Part shown: positions 1-13,070 of the stretch, one piece after another
Numbering within the stretch: position 1 is the stretch's first letter
Layout: every line of letters starts with the position of its first letter
Assembly (NCBI RefSeq): GCF_910589235.1
Contig: NC_060964.1
Coordinates: 3,068,990 to 3,132,989, forward strand
Origin: Vespa crabro
Taxonomy: Eukaryota > Arthropoda > Insecta > Hymenoptera > Vespidae
Length of the DNA stretch: 64,000 bases
Direction: 5' to 3'
Translations under genes and position numbers: made by a program
Notes under the pieces: model-generated
What the model was told of the DNA's origin: nothing
Database searches by the model: none
Seen by the model: only the letters and a program-made list of their open reading frames with translations

Positions 1-636
1 ATTTTAATAAATTTAAATTTCATTTTAAGAAATTAAAAAAATTTTAAAGAAAAAATAGATATTATTATTATAGAAAATTATTAATAAAATTATATTTTTG
101 ATTGTTGCTTTATTATTGGTCATCTTATTTTTAATGTATTCATTTACGTGTATGTCTTATTTAACGATTCGTTGAATTTTTAGATCGACTACAAGAGAAA
201 CATTTCTTAACGCAACAAAAAGTTCTAGTATATGGGATTTTAAGAAAGTAATAAAAGTACAGTTGGTAAATTGGTATATATGTGCATGGTTGGTTCTACG
301 ACGTTTCATTGTATAGAACGTATGGAATATTAAGAAATTCTTTAATCTGTAATTTAATCAGGTTCAATTTAAACAAATCTTTTACAATTATTTTCTATCA
401 TTTATATTTACAAAATTTTTGTAACAGGTTATTGAAATTATTTATTCATCTTAAATGAAGTGTTTATTATTGATAGTTTAGAAAGAAGATAATGTTAATA
501 AAAATTTGAATGATAATACGTTTGCAGGATCTTTAAATAAACTATGCATCGGTGATATGGTATATATTAAATTATATATATATATATATATATGTAGATA
601 AAAAATATATTTATCGACGTTTTGATTTTACTCAAT
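1..636. other. Non-coding upstream region of the TCF25 homologue
   Basis: No coding exon is visible on either strand. The stretch is very AT-rich and carries a short TA microsatellite at about 573-592. It probably holds the promoter and 5' UTR of the gene starting at 637, but I see no distinctive core-promoter motif. Confidence 0.5.
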
Positions 637-3064
637 ATGTCTACACGTTATATGAAAAAAGTTTTTGGTGGAGATGTAATCGTTGATGGAGATAAAGAAA
701 ATGTTAGCGATGTGGAAAATTCAGTAAATGACAACTTCAAATCAAAATCATTCAATGTGTTTGATGTGGTATATTGAATTTTATTACTTTTGATACGTTT
801 CAATATACTTAGTGTTATCCCAAATGTATGAGCATATTTAAATTTATAGAATATTCTTCTTATAGTTAAATGATAATTCACCAAGCGAAAGTGAAACTGT
901 GGGTGAAACACACAATGAGACAAATTCAGATATTGTTAAAGGTAAAAAAAAAAAGAAAAAGCGTAGGAAACCAGATATTGGTAAAACACAAATACGTAAA
1001 CCTGAAGACGAGGAAGAAATAGATGAAATTGAAAGAACAGTAAGAGAAGTAAATCAACTACTTGGAGAACCATTACCAGGTTCTAGCAAACAGAATTCTG
1101 AAAAGCCACAATGGATTGTAGGAAAATCTAAAGAAAGTATTCTGACTGTTCAACATAAACAATTAAATCCATATAATGAACTTAAGAGAATTTTTGGAAG
1201 TAAAACTATACAAGCAGAACAAGGGTATTTTTATAAAATAACAATATATATATATATATATATTATTATATTTGACAAATTATATTAATGACTTAATAAA
1301 ATATATTAGCAAACGAAGGAATAGAGGACGTATAGGTCACTTAAAGAAAACTTGGTTGGTATCTCCAAGAGAGAATTGGCCACCGATTGGAAAATCTGGA
1401 TTATCAATGTCTTTGGATTCTACAATGAAATCTGTTGAAAATGTTCAATATTTTGTTTATGAGCACGATTCTTCATATAGACAGATACAATCTAAATTCT
1501 TTGAAGCTGTTGAAAGTTCCAATCCTGAAAGTCTTATAGTAAGTTATTTAAAAGATAATAAGTTTGTAGTATGCGTGTTATATTTATGTATATATATCTA
1601 ATCATTTTAGAATATAATAAATACTCATTCTTATCATGTGGATACATTACTGCAATTAGCAGAATTGTGTAAGCTTAGCGAGGATTTGCCAATGGCTGTA
1701 GAATTTACAGAAAGAGCATTGTATTGTTTAGAGTGTGCATTTCATCCATTGTTTAATATGACAACAGCATGTTGCAGATTGGATTATAAGAAACAGTTAA
1801 ATCGTGCATTGTTTATAACATTATTTAAACATCTTATCTTTGTTGGTGGACGTGCTTGTTACAGGTAATGTAAATAAATAAACAAGTAACATAAATACAT
1901 ATATAATATTAAATACAAAGAATATAATAGATTTTTTATAATTTCAGAACAAGCCTAGAATTTTGTAAATTACTGTTAGCACTTGATCCTCAACAAGATC
2001 CATTAGCAGCTGTTCTATTTATTGACTTTTATGCATTAAGAGCCAGAGAGTACGAATGGTTTGTGGATTTCTGCAATCTTTGGGATAACGCAAGGAATTT
2101 AACTCAACTTCCAAATATAGCTTATAGTTTGGCTCTTTCACATTTTTGTTTGGGCAATTATGATACTGCAGATGAATTATTACAAAATGCTCTCATAATG
2201 TTTCCAGGGGTTCTCATGCCCTTATTAGAAAAATGTAGTGTACAAACTGACTCGAAGGTAACTAAGAAGATATCTGTATAAGACAAAAGATAATTAAAAA
2301 TATAAATATTCTAGGTGACTGCTCATAATTTTTTCAATAGCAAAGCTAAAACAACGACTTCTGTAGCCTTAGAGAAATTACAAAATTTGTACATAGTACG
2401 TAGTTTTCATTTATGGAAAGAAGCTGATATTTTGCCATGGTTGGAAAAATGTGTACATTTAGTCCTTGATCGGATTGATTCTCAAGATAGTTATGTTAAA
2501 TATTGTGAAGTAAAGCGTGGCGAACGATATAAGGGGAATTTGCCAACAAATATTTTAAGACACATTATACTTGCAGATATAAAAGAGATTACAGTCAACA
2601 TTCAAGAGGTATATTTTCATTATGAAATAATAAAAAATGTGCAAGATAGATAAGAAAAAAAATATTTTAACAAATACTGTAAATACTTATTTTTTTTTCT
2701 TTATTTATTTATTTTTTCTATATATCTATCTAAGATTCAAGAGGCAGCACCAGTGTTATTACACGATCCACTACCACCTGCTAACAGTATAGATACTTAT
2801 GGACGACCTACTACAGGTCAAAGAGGAAATTTAAGTAATTGGAATCTTTTTTCCCTTTTCTTTTCTTCATTGTTTGGGGATGTAGATGCAGCTATTGCAG
2901 AAGTTGCAGACGTTGCAGAAGATCTTGCTGCCCGTGGATTCAATTTGTTGTAAGTATTATCAACAATCTATATTATTAAAATGACAACAACAAACAGTGA
3001 TAATGTAATTACTAATACAATATCTATAAATGTTTACAGCGATCAAAATGACGATCGAGCGTAA
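637..3064 (+). CDS. TCF25: TCF25/NULP1 homologue (Rqc1 family), eight coding exons
   Basis: Exons 637-768, 866-1224, 1310-1538, 1611-1864, 1948-2257, 2315-2608, 2735-2949 and 3040-3064 join into 605 codons with GT-AG introns. The N-terminus is acidic, then a lysine run (GKKKKKKRRKP), then the conserved TCF25 core: LNPYNELKRIFG, HVDTLLQLAELCK, ERALYCLECAFHPLF, ALRAREYEW, MFPGVLMPLLEKCS and HDPLPPANSID. These follow the vertebrate protein (about 676 residues) in order, with a shorter C-terminus. The TCF25/Rqc1 family acts in ribosome-associated quality control; vertebrate TCF25 was first described as a basic helix-loop-helix-like nuclear protein. The ATG at 637 is chosen because it opens the frame and is followed by a basic start as in the family. 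The start of exon 7 is ambiguous (2735 or 2744), both in frame. Convergent with Arp3. Confidence 0.93.
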
Positions 3065-4105
3065 GGTAACTCAAGATATTTATATAAATACATATCTGCG
3101 AGTTTGCATTACTATTGTTTTTATGATAATTTGTCATGCAGTTGTAAAAAAATATCTCTTTTAAGATTTACAATATTTGGAATATGTAGTTATCAACTGT
3201 AAAAGTATTGAACATTTATTTTACAATCAACTGATAAATTGATAAATCACAGTGAAAGTTGAACTAATCATTGAGCATAACTAAATAATTTTATTTATAT
3301 ATGATAGTATTTAACTGATTGGTTGTTACATCTATTGGTAACAGCCACGATCGTCATAAAAAGGTATAACAGAGTGCAATAGATTTAAATTTTGCCCGGT
3401 TCAAGAGCAATGATTGCGATTGAAGTTTTTTTAGAAAGTAAGTCTTTTTCCCAACTCTTTCACATCGTTAATCTACTTTTTAAGAATCCATTCTTTATCA
3501 CATGTAGAATTCGAATCGAATCCATATTCACCTATATATTTGCAAATTTTAGTTTGTAATATTCTGTTTTTGGAAAAATTCTACATAATGAAATGAATAT
3601 AAGAGGTATCAAATATGTTGTGAATTTTTCTAAGTGATAAATAAGTTATGTAATATTAACATCTAATAGAGGATATTCTATTAATCAAAATTTCTAATTT
3701 ACCCAAACGCCTGTGTTCATTAGAAAAAAATTATTATTTTCCAACGCACTTATTTACAGATGTATACAATTGTTCAGTAATATAATCTTATTGTTAATTT
3801 CTAGTCGTATTATAAATTTAATCATTTCCTAGAATTTTATTAAATGCAAATTTTGTTTGCTTATCTTAATGCGCTCAATCGGCACGAGGATGTATGCATT
3901 TATGTGCGTTCTCTAAATGCACTGGGCATTTTTAGTTATTAATTGCACCATTAAAAAACCCACTTCTTTTCTTCAATGGAAAACTTTGAAGGCTGATAGT
4001 GGGAACAGAAAAGGAATAGATGGTTCAAATAATATTGTCAAATTTAAGTATGACAATTGATGTTCATCATTGTTCCACAAGACCTAATTTCATGAACTCC
4101 TTATT
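3065..4105. other. Convergent 3' UTR/intergenic region between TCF25 and Arp3
   Basis: The two genes face each other across about 1 kb of AT-rich DNA with no credible exon. It must contain the 3' UTRs of both. I see no RNA gene or mobile element here. Confidence 0.6.
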
Positions 4106-5980
4106 TTATACCATACTGTGGAATACTGGATTATAACGACAAATTCCAGGTCCATTTTCCTGGTAATCTTTTTTGGTATGACATACTGTATAAAATTCTG
4201 GGTCACTAGCTAAGAGTGCACCTCCGTACCATACTGCACAACGTTGCTTATGATGTGATATTACATGCACGTCTATAGGTTTCGGCTGAAAAAAATTACA
4301 CACATATATATATATATATATATTGAGATCATAATTTATTATTTTTTAACAGACTTACCGTGATATGGCTACCACTTAATGTTTCACTAAGTTTTAAACG
4401 AGCATCAACAATCCTTTTAATGTCACGTTGCAATCTTCTTCCAAAATCTTTAAACATCGTAGAACCTCCTGATAAAACAATGTTACTATATAATGGTCTT
4501 CTGACATCTATTGGACAGTTTTGTATGACATCATCAACTATTTCGCTAAGTGGTGTTGTAAAATCAGGATTGGAAAACTAAAAATTATTATATAATTAAA
4601 AGATGATAAAATTTTGTAGTCTCATATTTAAACAATCTTTGTATGCTTTATACCTCAGGATGGAAAAATATCTCTGGTCCTAAAAATCTTTCATACCCAA
4701 CATCTACAATGAAAGGCTGTTTCGTGATACTATTGATACCTTCATACTTTTTTATTTTGGTAGGATCGCTGTCATATTTTGCAAATTCTTTAGAAATATC
4801 AGGACAAATATAACAATATTTTTCTTTTATAGCTTTAGCTGTTTCTAATGATTGTTCAGGTGGTATTCCAATTTCACGTTCTCGTAAAAGACTTTGTATA
4901 AAATATGTTATATCACGACCGGCAATAGGTATATGCTTTATACAACTACCTATGACAAAGCCTTCTGCCTAAAGAAATAATATATTATATTTACTATATA
5001 TGTATATATTCATTTATATACAAAAATAAATTTTCAAAATTATTCAGATAGGAATATACTTACTACTGGTATCACATGTGTTACTCCATCTCCACTATCA
5101 ACGACGACACCTGTCAATGTTCTATCTTCAACATTTTTAGATGTCCAAGAAGCTGCTAAAGCCAATACTGCTTGCACAGCAATATATAATCCTGGTACAT
5201 TAAAAGATTCGAACATAATTTCTGCCGTATATTCTCTATTTTCTGGTGTATTAAGGGGTGGTTCGGTAAGCAAGAAATAATGATCTTCAGGTTCTGCCCT
5301 CAAATATTTGAATATGCATTGCTGAAGAAATTTTTCCATTAAATCCCAATCTTCGACCAATCCATGTCTAACTGGATACTAGATATGTAGAAGACAAAGG
5401 AAAAAAGAAAATTATTTATAGTAAATAATAATCTTTATTTCGTATCTATCATTCCATACAAACCTTAATAGAATAACCAGTTGCTTCAAATGCCTCATCT
5501 CCAATGTAGGTATCTAAATCTTCTACTCCTTTGGTAATTCTTCTAGCATTATTATCGCCAACTTTGGCTGTTTCTTTAATGGCTATTGCAGATGGTATAG
5601 TAAGTTGTGGTTCTTTATTTCCTGCGAAGCCTAATTTTGTGTATCTATAAAAATATATTAGATGACAGTTTTTTCATTTGATCCTAATCCATAAAATAGT
5701 AAATAATAATGAAATAATTTAAATTTTTTGAATGACTTCTTATGAAAAAAGAGAGGAAAAAATAAGCAAAGGAAAATATTTTCTTATGAAAAAATAAAAG
5801 TATATATTTAATAGTAAATTTAAAAAGATAAGAAAAATCATTTTAAAATTATTTCCCTTTTCATATTTTAACTACTATTATGTTATCGTAGTTAAAAGAA
5901 GCTGCATAATTTTCTTTGAAATATAGATATATTTACCCTGTACCAACGTCGATAACACATGCAGGAAGACGTCCGATCAT
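4106..5980 (-). CDS. Arp3: Actin-related protein 3, Arp2/3 complex subunit
   Basis: Six exons on the minus strand (5980-5937, 5644-5464, 5378-5064, 4968-4654, 4577-4359, 4285-4106) give 417 residues; human ARP3 has 418. It starts [15 protein letters not shown] and ends [12 protein letters not shown]. Actin-fold phosphate loops are visible ([14 protein letters not shown], and [12 protein letters not shown] around residue 170), with the family insert [19 protein letters not shown] and the C-terminal block [21 protein letters not shown]. Arp3 pairs with Arp2 to form the nucleation template in the seven-subunit Arp2/3 complex that makes branched actin filaments. All splice sites are GT-AG and no residue of the nucleotide cleft looks altered, so the gene should be functional. 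It is divergent from LRRC59 across about 0.8 kb. Confidence 0.97.
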
Positions 5981-6778
5981 CTTGATTTCGTATTTTAAAC
6001 GGCTCGCACTGACGAAGTACTCCTCGACAGTGGGCTACAATTGTAACCGCAAAAACCACACCTCGCTCTCGATCTCACGACTCACGATAAAAGCACGGAC
6101 TTGCACAGGCATGCGCTTATTCAGATTTCTGACAGTAGCATCGCCATCTTAAACATAGTTCATTCGACGAATATTCTTGCGTTACATAAGAACTATACTT
6201 TATAATATATTTAATTGATTAATTAAAAATGTTTATTATGATTAATTACGATAAATCATAAATCACGATATGCTAAATATTTTATATAATTTCTATTTGA
6301 AAAAATCAATCTGAACATATTAATATATGTAATTATAATTGAATATTGAATAATTTGTTTATTTTATTTTTATTATATAAATAAAACTTACTTCTGTGTT
6401 TGGATTAATCGATTTAAAATAAGTTTCATGCGAATAAAATATGATAATTATACTTGTATTGACTCAATAATAATTTTATAATAGATGATGTTGGTATTCC
6501 TGGTATAATCTTTTTTTGCGTTATATGTTGACACGTTGATGTTCCGGCTGGATACAGATGGTTTAAAAAGTGAATAATTATAACTAGCCGGTAATTCTGA
6601 TATAAATATGAAAGTATAATAGGTGTTGAAAATGTAGAAAGTAAATTGAAGATATTCAAAGATATTTTAGTTTTTTTTTTTAGATACAGAATATCTTTAA
6701 GCGAAAGTAAACGAATTTTAAAAAGAAAACCATTGAATTTATAGCAATTGACAAGAATTAAATATACATATTTTCATA
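5981..6778. promoter_or_regulatory. Shared upstream region of divergent Arp3 and LRRC59
   Basis: The start codons of Arp3 (5980, minus) and LRRC59 (6779, plus) are back to back across 798 bp. The first about 170 bp next to Arp3 are clearly less AT-rich than the rest, as expected of a promoter and 5' UTR. I cannot point to specific core elements. Confidence 0.45.
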
Positions 6779-8212
6779 ATGAAGCTAAAAAATATAGGAA
6801 ATAGATTAAAGGATGAAAATTTAGATCTTAGTTTATGTGACCTGGATGAAGTGCCTGTGGAAGAAATTGTAAGTGAAATATTCCATGTAATTTTTATAAA
6901 GAATTTTTTCTTGATATGATTACCATATTTAATATATAATGTAATTAATTAAGAATATTATTGTTTAATTTATGTTGCAGGCAACTGTTAGAAAACTGAC
7001 ATATTTAGACTTATCTAATAATTTCTTAGTTACATTACCTGTAAGTCTTTTACTAAGCATTAAACGATATTTCTATAATATAAAAATGATTATAATTTCA
7101 AAAACAACTTTTTTTCAGAATAATTTTGTCATACTTAAACAAATATTGAAGTTAGATCTAAGTAAAAATATGTTAACGGAAATTCCTGAGAACTTTGGTG
7201 AAATGACGCAATTAAAATATTTGGATCTGTATGCTAATCAGGTATTATAAAATTTGTTTTGCATATATAAATAAAAAATAACTGCAAGTTATTGTAGACC
7301 ATTGTTACAGATAAGCCGTTTACCTTTGAGCCTCAGCGAATTGAAGAATTTAAAATGGCTGGATCTAAAAGAAAATCCATTAACACCTTCTGTTGCAAGT
7401 ATTGCTGGCCCATGTAATAACGCAGAAGAGTGTAAAAATTGTGCTCGTAATGTTGTGGAATATTTAAATAATGTCAAACGTTCCGTAGAAGAGGAAAAGT
7501 TACGTAGACTTAATGCTAAGTTAAATAGTAAGCTTTTTTTTGTCTTAATATTTTATAAATTATCTATTTATTAATGTTATATTTTTTAATGTTATTATTT
7601 CATTATTTTGTTGTCTTATAGAGATGTCAGTAGTTGCCAATAAAGATAATGATAATGATACAACAAAAAAAGAATCAAAAAAGAAAAAAAAGAAGAAACA
7701 CACGGACAAAGAGGTTGAAAAGAATTTGAATAAGAACAAATCAGAAGTGGAATGTAAAGTGTCTGAAAATATAGAGGATAAGATGGATAGTTCAAAAGAA
7801 ACATTTAATGAGCAAAACCAAAAGCATTGCATTTCTGCTGGCAAGTATTTCCAATATTCTACAATAATTTACATTAATACATTATTTTAATCATATTCAT
7901 CTATTTACTTTAATGTCTTATCATTTATATTTAGCACTATGTAGGATACTTACTTCACTATTCCTATGGACAGTCATATTTGGCATTGTCTTTGGCTCTT
8001 TGATAATAATCCTTCCTCTATATAATAAAGAACTATCATATACAATTATGGATTATATAGAAAAGCACACAGGTATATTTCTGAAAACTTATCAAAGGTA
8101 TGGCACAGAATTATTACAAAATAAAAGCCAGATTTTAATGAAATGGATGAATCATGCTTGCAAGACTATAAATGATATTTACAATGGTTACAATTTAACA
8201 GATATTATCTAA
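6779..8212 (+). CDS. LRRC59: LRRC59-like leucine-rich-repeat ER membrane protein
   Basis: Exons 6779-6868, 6981-7040, 7119-7241, 7311-7527, 7622-7840 and 7935-8212 give 328 residues (human LRRC59: 307). LRRs are visible at residues about 15-130: LTYLDLSNNFLVTLP, ILKLDLSKNMLTEIPENFG, LKYLDLYANQISRLP and LKNLKWLDLKENPL. The family Cys motif follows (CNNAEECKNCARNVVEYL), then a lysine-rich charged region and one membrane segment near residues 243-262 (LFLWTVIFGIVFGSLIIILP). This is the LRRC59 layout: cytosolic LRRs, C-terminal anchor, short lumenal tail. The vertebrate protein sits in the ER and nuclear envelope, binds ribosomes and helps nuclear import. The last intron must use a GC donor (GCAAGT at 7841); the nearest GT donor would put a stop at once. 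AATAAA at 8560-8565 is a likely poly(A) signal. Confidence 0.93.
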
Positions 8213-8615
8213 TATTATCTATAACAATATATATTGTAGCCTTTGTTTGTAATATCATTAACCTGTGCGTGACATCAGATATAACTCAGACAGGATGTAT
8301 TTTATTATACATTATTTTTCTTAAATTTATTTTAGCTCATGATTCACCACTTACCAGTAGAATGGCACATAACACTTTTGATATATTACATTTTAACTAT
8401 TATATGATTTATTTTTATAAAATAATGCACATTCAGTGTTATTGTAATTTTTTTTCTTTTTTCATATTATATCAAATCATAGGTATTTTTACTGTTGTAA
8501 GTATAATATCTACATGGTATATATGGATTATTTTTTAGAGATGTACGAACAGGGAAAGAAATAAAATTTCGTATATAATATTAACATATTATAGTCTGTT
8601 CCAATCATTTACATC
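8213..8615. other. Convergent 3' region between LRRC59 and the SKAP-like gene
   Basis: AT-rich 3' UTR sequence with a poly(A) signal at 8560-8565 on the plus strand. Open frames here have the composition of untranslated AT-rich DNA and match no family I recognise. Confidence 0.5.
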
Positions 8616-11541
8616 TCAGGACGATGTATTTAATCCATAAGTTTTGTTCATGGATGTCGTTGGTACTGCCCTTGGAGATACTTTACCAAATGAATTCTCC
8701 ATTTTATTAATTAATTTCTGAAACGTATTCTTCCGAGAAAAATTTTGTTGTTCTTCATAACAATCAAGATCTGTAATCTCGTTAGATACTCTCTTATTTG
8801 TTACAGAACCGATGGAATCACTTGATCTATGCTTTCTGCTAGTTACAAATCTATTCCATGACCTTTTATCTGGACTAATAGATGTTCTCGAAAGATCTTG
8901 ATCCTTGTTCTCCTCTGATATTTCTTTCTGACGTGCCGTGAAATTTGCTAAAATAGCTACGTCGTCATAAATTTGTTCTTCCGTTTGAGATGATTCAACT
9001 TGTTGCCACGTATTGTTTCTCGGTAACTTATAATGTTCACAGTCGTTCGATATCCTTTTCTCAAGCTTTTGAATATCAGATTGCATTTGTTGCTGTTGGA
9101 ACGAATGCATAATTTTTAATATAAATGTAAGTATAGAGATAATTCTATCGTCATATACTTACATTTTTTTTCTCATGACATCCGTTAACATCATCATAAA
9201 ATTCTTCTTGAACAGGCAAGATTATTGTTGGTGGCTTATATGCAGGTCTCGGTGGCTTATATACAGGTCTCGGTGCTGGCGGACAAGTATATTCGGGCAT
9301 TTCATTGGACGTGGACGTTTCTTTAATAATCAAATCAGAGACATCGTCGTACGTAGTCATTTCCTTTTCCTGAATAATTTGCGAAGGCGGCGTCAATGTT
9401 TCTCGTTGAGCGACTATTATCTTCTCTTTTTTTTGTGGCGATTCTTTCTTATTTCTCATTCTATCCAAAAATGATTTTTTATTCGGTGTTTTCTTTTGTA
9501 CTTCTTCATTTTTATCCTTCGCCTTATTATCAGGCGATGAAGCATTTATCAGGGTCTATATAAGTAGAGAAAAGGAAAAAATTGAAAATATATTTTAAAT
9601 TTTACATATCGAGTGAATTACAAATTTTAATCTTACCTCAACGTCATCATATGATACCAATGAGGTTGGTGTCTGTGATTCATTAAAGTTGATGACATTT
9701 TCTTGAAGAGATTCACAATTCTTTTTTTCTTTTATAACAGAGGAGCTGCTTATATCGTCGTAAGTTTCATCAAAACGTATCATTTCATTTTCCATTGTAT
9801 TAGATACATTCTCCTCTTTCAATTTAGATTTCGTATGTTTACGATTTTTTCCTAGAATCGTTTGGACGTCATCGTAAGCAGCAGTAATTTTCTTCGATTT
9901 TTCAACAATTGTCGTCTCCTTTTGATTCTTCGACACTAAGTTCTGATAACACGTACCATCACCGAGATCTTCTATTTTGTGATAAATATCATCTTCGTCG
10001 TCCATCATCTCATACGACGAGATTATATTACTCGGAGGTAACGATGGAAGTTTTCGTGATATACGAATTGGTAACGGAGGAGGACTCGTATTCTCACTCG
10101 TTTGAACTTTGCTTTCATGATCAGGTTCAATGGTCTTATTCTCGTTAATGTTCAAGAAGGTCGTTTGTAATTTCGTTGAATCTACGAGACGATCTTTTGC
10201 AATAATCTCGTCCGTTTCATTAACTATTCCAGAGGAAGATACCAAAGATACATCTTCTTTTGTATTAAGTCCAAGATCAAGTTTGATCTCGTTAGAACCA
10301 ACCTGACAAACCATGGCAACCCATTGTTCCATATCTTTTGGCGTTCTTGCGATAAACTATTAATAAGGATATATCATAGATGAATGAAGGAAGAAGTAGG
10401 AAAAAGAACAAAAAGAAATAAAGATAATTCAATCTCTCTTACTTGTAATGTTTTATTACCAGGTTTGAAAATTTCAAATGCTGCCTCGCTTCTTTTTTGA
10501 TCACGTGGAACAATATTAGGCGCTGGTCGACCAGAATAACCGCGAATTCCTTGAATACTGTAAGGCTTATTACTTCGTTCGTTTCCGTAGATCAACAAAT
10601 GACTTCCTACCAATGCTGAGAGAGAACACGTCAAGAATTTCATTTAAATATGGCTAAACGCAGAAAGAGAGGATACAATTATTTATATTTGTAGATATTG
10701 ATATATTTGTATATATATATACTTGCCGACCCAATTGATTCGATATTGTTCAAAAACAAATAATTTTTTGCCTTCCTTGCGAAATAATGGTCCACATTTT
10801 AAAGATTTGCTTTTTGCCTGTGCACCAGATAAATTGGAATAAATATTAATGAGCGCGTTCTCTTGATATTCTCCAAGTTCTTTCTTTTTATCATCCTCGG
10901 TCATCAATCGGAATGTTTCGTAATAATCATAATGTATTTGGGATATAGGACGGTTTTGACTTTGAGATATCGTTTCTTCCATACCGACATACTCTTGCAC
11001 GTCGGATACATTTGTTTCTCCAATATTCAAGGGTAACAAACCTTTTGAGCTAGCATTCATATGGAGATAATGTTCGGTTGACGATGCTGTACTTTCGGTT
11101 CCCGTAAAAACACTCAAGGCGTTTTTAGATCGTAACAATAAATTCTCTCGTATGGTCTCCATTGTACCCGATAAATTTGCTTCTCGAAGAAATTCGAGAA
11201 ATTGTACGATCTCTGCGAATTATGATAATGATCAAAAATTAAAAAAATAAAAAAATAATTTCAGTCAATCAATAAGACTAATAAAATAAATAATTTTTTT
11301 AGTCGACCTAAGTGAAATCAATAAAAATAATATAATTAAATAGAATAAAAAATTCTTTTAGCCGAGTAAGAACAAAAAAAAAAGAACATTTTTTAGTCGA
11401 CTAATGAAATTAAAAAGATGAAGATAAACACGAAATTCCTTTAATTGACTGAAGAAATTAGACTGAAGAAAATAAAGAAGTCTTTTAGTTTAATTAACAC
11501 GTACCATGAAGTATAACAGTGAGTTCTGCGTCAAGGCCCAT
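8616..11541 (-). CDS. PH-domain adaptor with repeated YDDV motifs, SKAP-like
   Basis: Six exons (11541-11505, 11212-10727, 10615-10443, 10356-9637, 9555-9163, 9092-8616) join into 761 residues. The first exon is 37 bases, starts MGLDAELTVILH and was found from splice phase. The N-terminal helix EIVQFLEFLREANLS resembles the start of SKAP1/2. A PH domain spans about residues 150-250 (GPLFRKEGKKLFVF ... SHLLIYGNE ... AAFEIF ... TPKDMEQWVAMV). The long tail has at least six YDDV/YDDI or close tyrosine motifs, proline-rich stretches and polar linkers. In ADAP and SLP-76-type signalling, phosphorylated YDDV motifs bind SH2 domains, so a membrane-recruited tyrosine-kinase scaffold is a reasonable inference. 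Vertebrate SKAPs are about 360 residues with a C-terminal SH3, which I cannot see here. Intron 2 is GC-AG. The exon 6 acceptor is less certain. Confidence 0.75.
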
Positions 11542-12280
11542 TTTTCTTTCACGCGTTGTCTACTCGTGGAACGTAAAGTATTGTTATTGTTTCCACTTTT
11601 TAACGACGTTGATTTTTGTCCAAACGATTACACATCGAGATTCTATTCGATGAATATAATCATTACGTCTATAAGCATCGTCTTGGATCAAACAATTGAG
11701 TATACACTAATATAGTGTAGTCTATTGTTTTTAACACTTAAAAAAAAAAATAGAAAGTAACGAATTTCATGAAAACTCAAAATAAAAAAAAGAAAAGAAA
11801 ATAATCTACGGATAAACGAATTTTACAAACAATATTACTATTGTCTTTGTTATATTTGATTCGTACATTTAATTCGACAGGAAGAAGGTATCTCTGGATA
11901 AGACTTATCAAAATATTTACATATGGACTTATCAAATATTATAAAAGAAATATTCTCTTCAATAAGTTTATATCTTTTATTTTATTTTGTTCTGCCCCCC
12001 CCCTTTTTTTATACTTAATTTCCTCGTATGAAAAGTTAAATGAAATTTAATTAAACGAGACAAATTTTTCAATCAAATTTTCGTAAATCATTTCTATCCA
12101 CATATATTATGATAAAATATTCCTTATCATTTCTTTTTATGTATTTTTGTTTATTTTAATTAATTTCTAAGTGTAAAAAGTCGAAAAAAAATTCACGATA
12201 GGAAATAAGAAATTTAAATGAAACCAATTTCAATTTTGATTCGTATATATTAAAATCATAAAAAGAAAGAGAAGGACAGA

Positions 12281-12284
<4 letters not shown>

Positions 12285-12330
<46 letters not shown>

Positions 12331-12367
12331 CTGACAGACAGACAGACAGACAGACAGATAGACAGAG
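12285..12367. repeat. (GA)n followed by (GACA)n microsatellite
   Basis: About 21 GA units (12285-12326) run into a GACA tetranucleotide array (about 12333-12358). Compound microsatellite. Confidence 0.95.
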
Positions 12368-12938
12368 GATAGATAGAAAGATCGCATCCTTTTTTTATTG
12401 TTTCAACGAAAACACGATGTCTAACGAACGACGATGGAACATTTCCATGTAATAATTCGATGACTTGCTTAAAACTTAAACATACGTATTTTACCGGTCA
12501 AGGATCATTCACTATGTAACGATATAATAATAATAATTTATATATTTCTCTTACTAAGTTATTCACTTTGCACGATGTTTAATTAACTTTGTCATAATTC
12601 TTTCGGAGTCACTATGCATTTACGAAGAATAAAATATTTAATATTTCATATTATTGTCATAATATCATAAGAGAATATTATTTTTATCAAACTCGTCACG
12701 ATTAATGTCATTCTCGATGATGGATAAATTGAATTTATCTGATATCACTGGTGAATACGTTTGATACGTTCTCGAACACAACTAATATTGATACTTGTCA
12801 CGAATACTCATTTTCAATCGTTACTACCTCTCACTTCGAATGGAAAGAAACTCACTTTGCGTGTCTCCTTTCGGCTTACATTTACGTAGAACTAACATAT
12901 ACATATATCGTTGAAATTCGATGGGCGATGTCTACAAA

Positions 12939-12960
12939 TGCGGGAGCTTAGACTCCCGCA
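12939..12960. repeat. Perfect 8-bp-stem hairpin
   Basis: TGCGGGAG and its exact complement CTCCCGCA are separated by six bases (cttaga). The stem is GC-rich in an AT-rich setting and ends four bases before the CT tract. Confidence 0.85.
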
Positions 12961-12964
12961 AAGA

Positions 12965-13023
12965 CTCTCTCTCTCTCTCTCTCTCTTTCCCTCTCTCTTT
13001 CTATTTCTCTCTCTCTCTCTCTT

Positions 13024-13070
<47 letters not shown>
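12965..13070. repeat. (CT)n tract
   Basis: About 105 bases of CT with a few TTT/CCC interruptions. It is the reverse complement in kind of the GA tract at 13273, so the two could pair across about 200 bp. Confidence 0.95.

Noticed and set aside
7560..7844. Minus-strand Phe/Ser-rich frame opposite LRRC59 exon 5
   Set aside because: Antisense of the lysine-rich coding stretch.
8269..8538. Hydrophobic open frame after LRRC59, resembling a small membrane protein
   Set aside because: Composition of AT-rich 3' UTR (Ile/Phe/Tyr runs), no conserved motif, and overlaps the expected poly(A) region.
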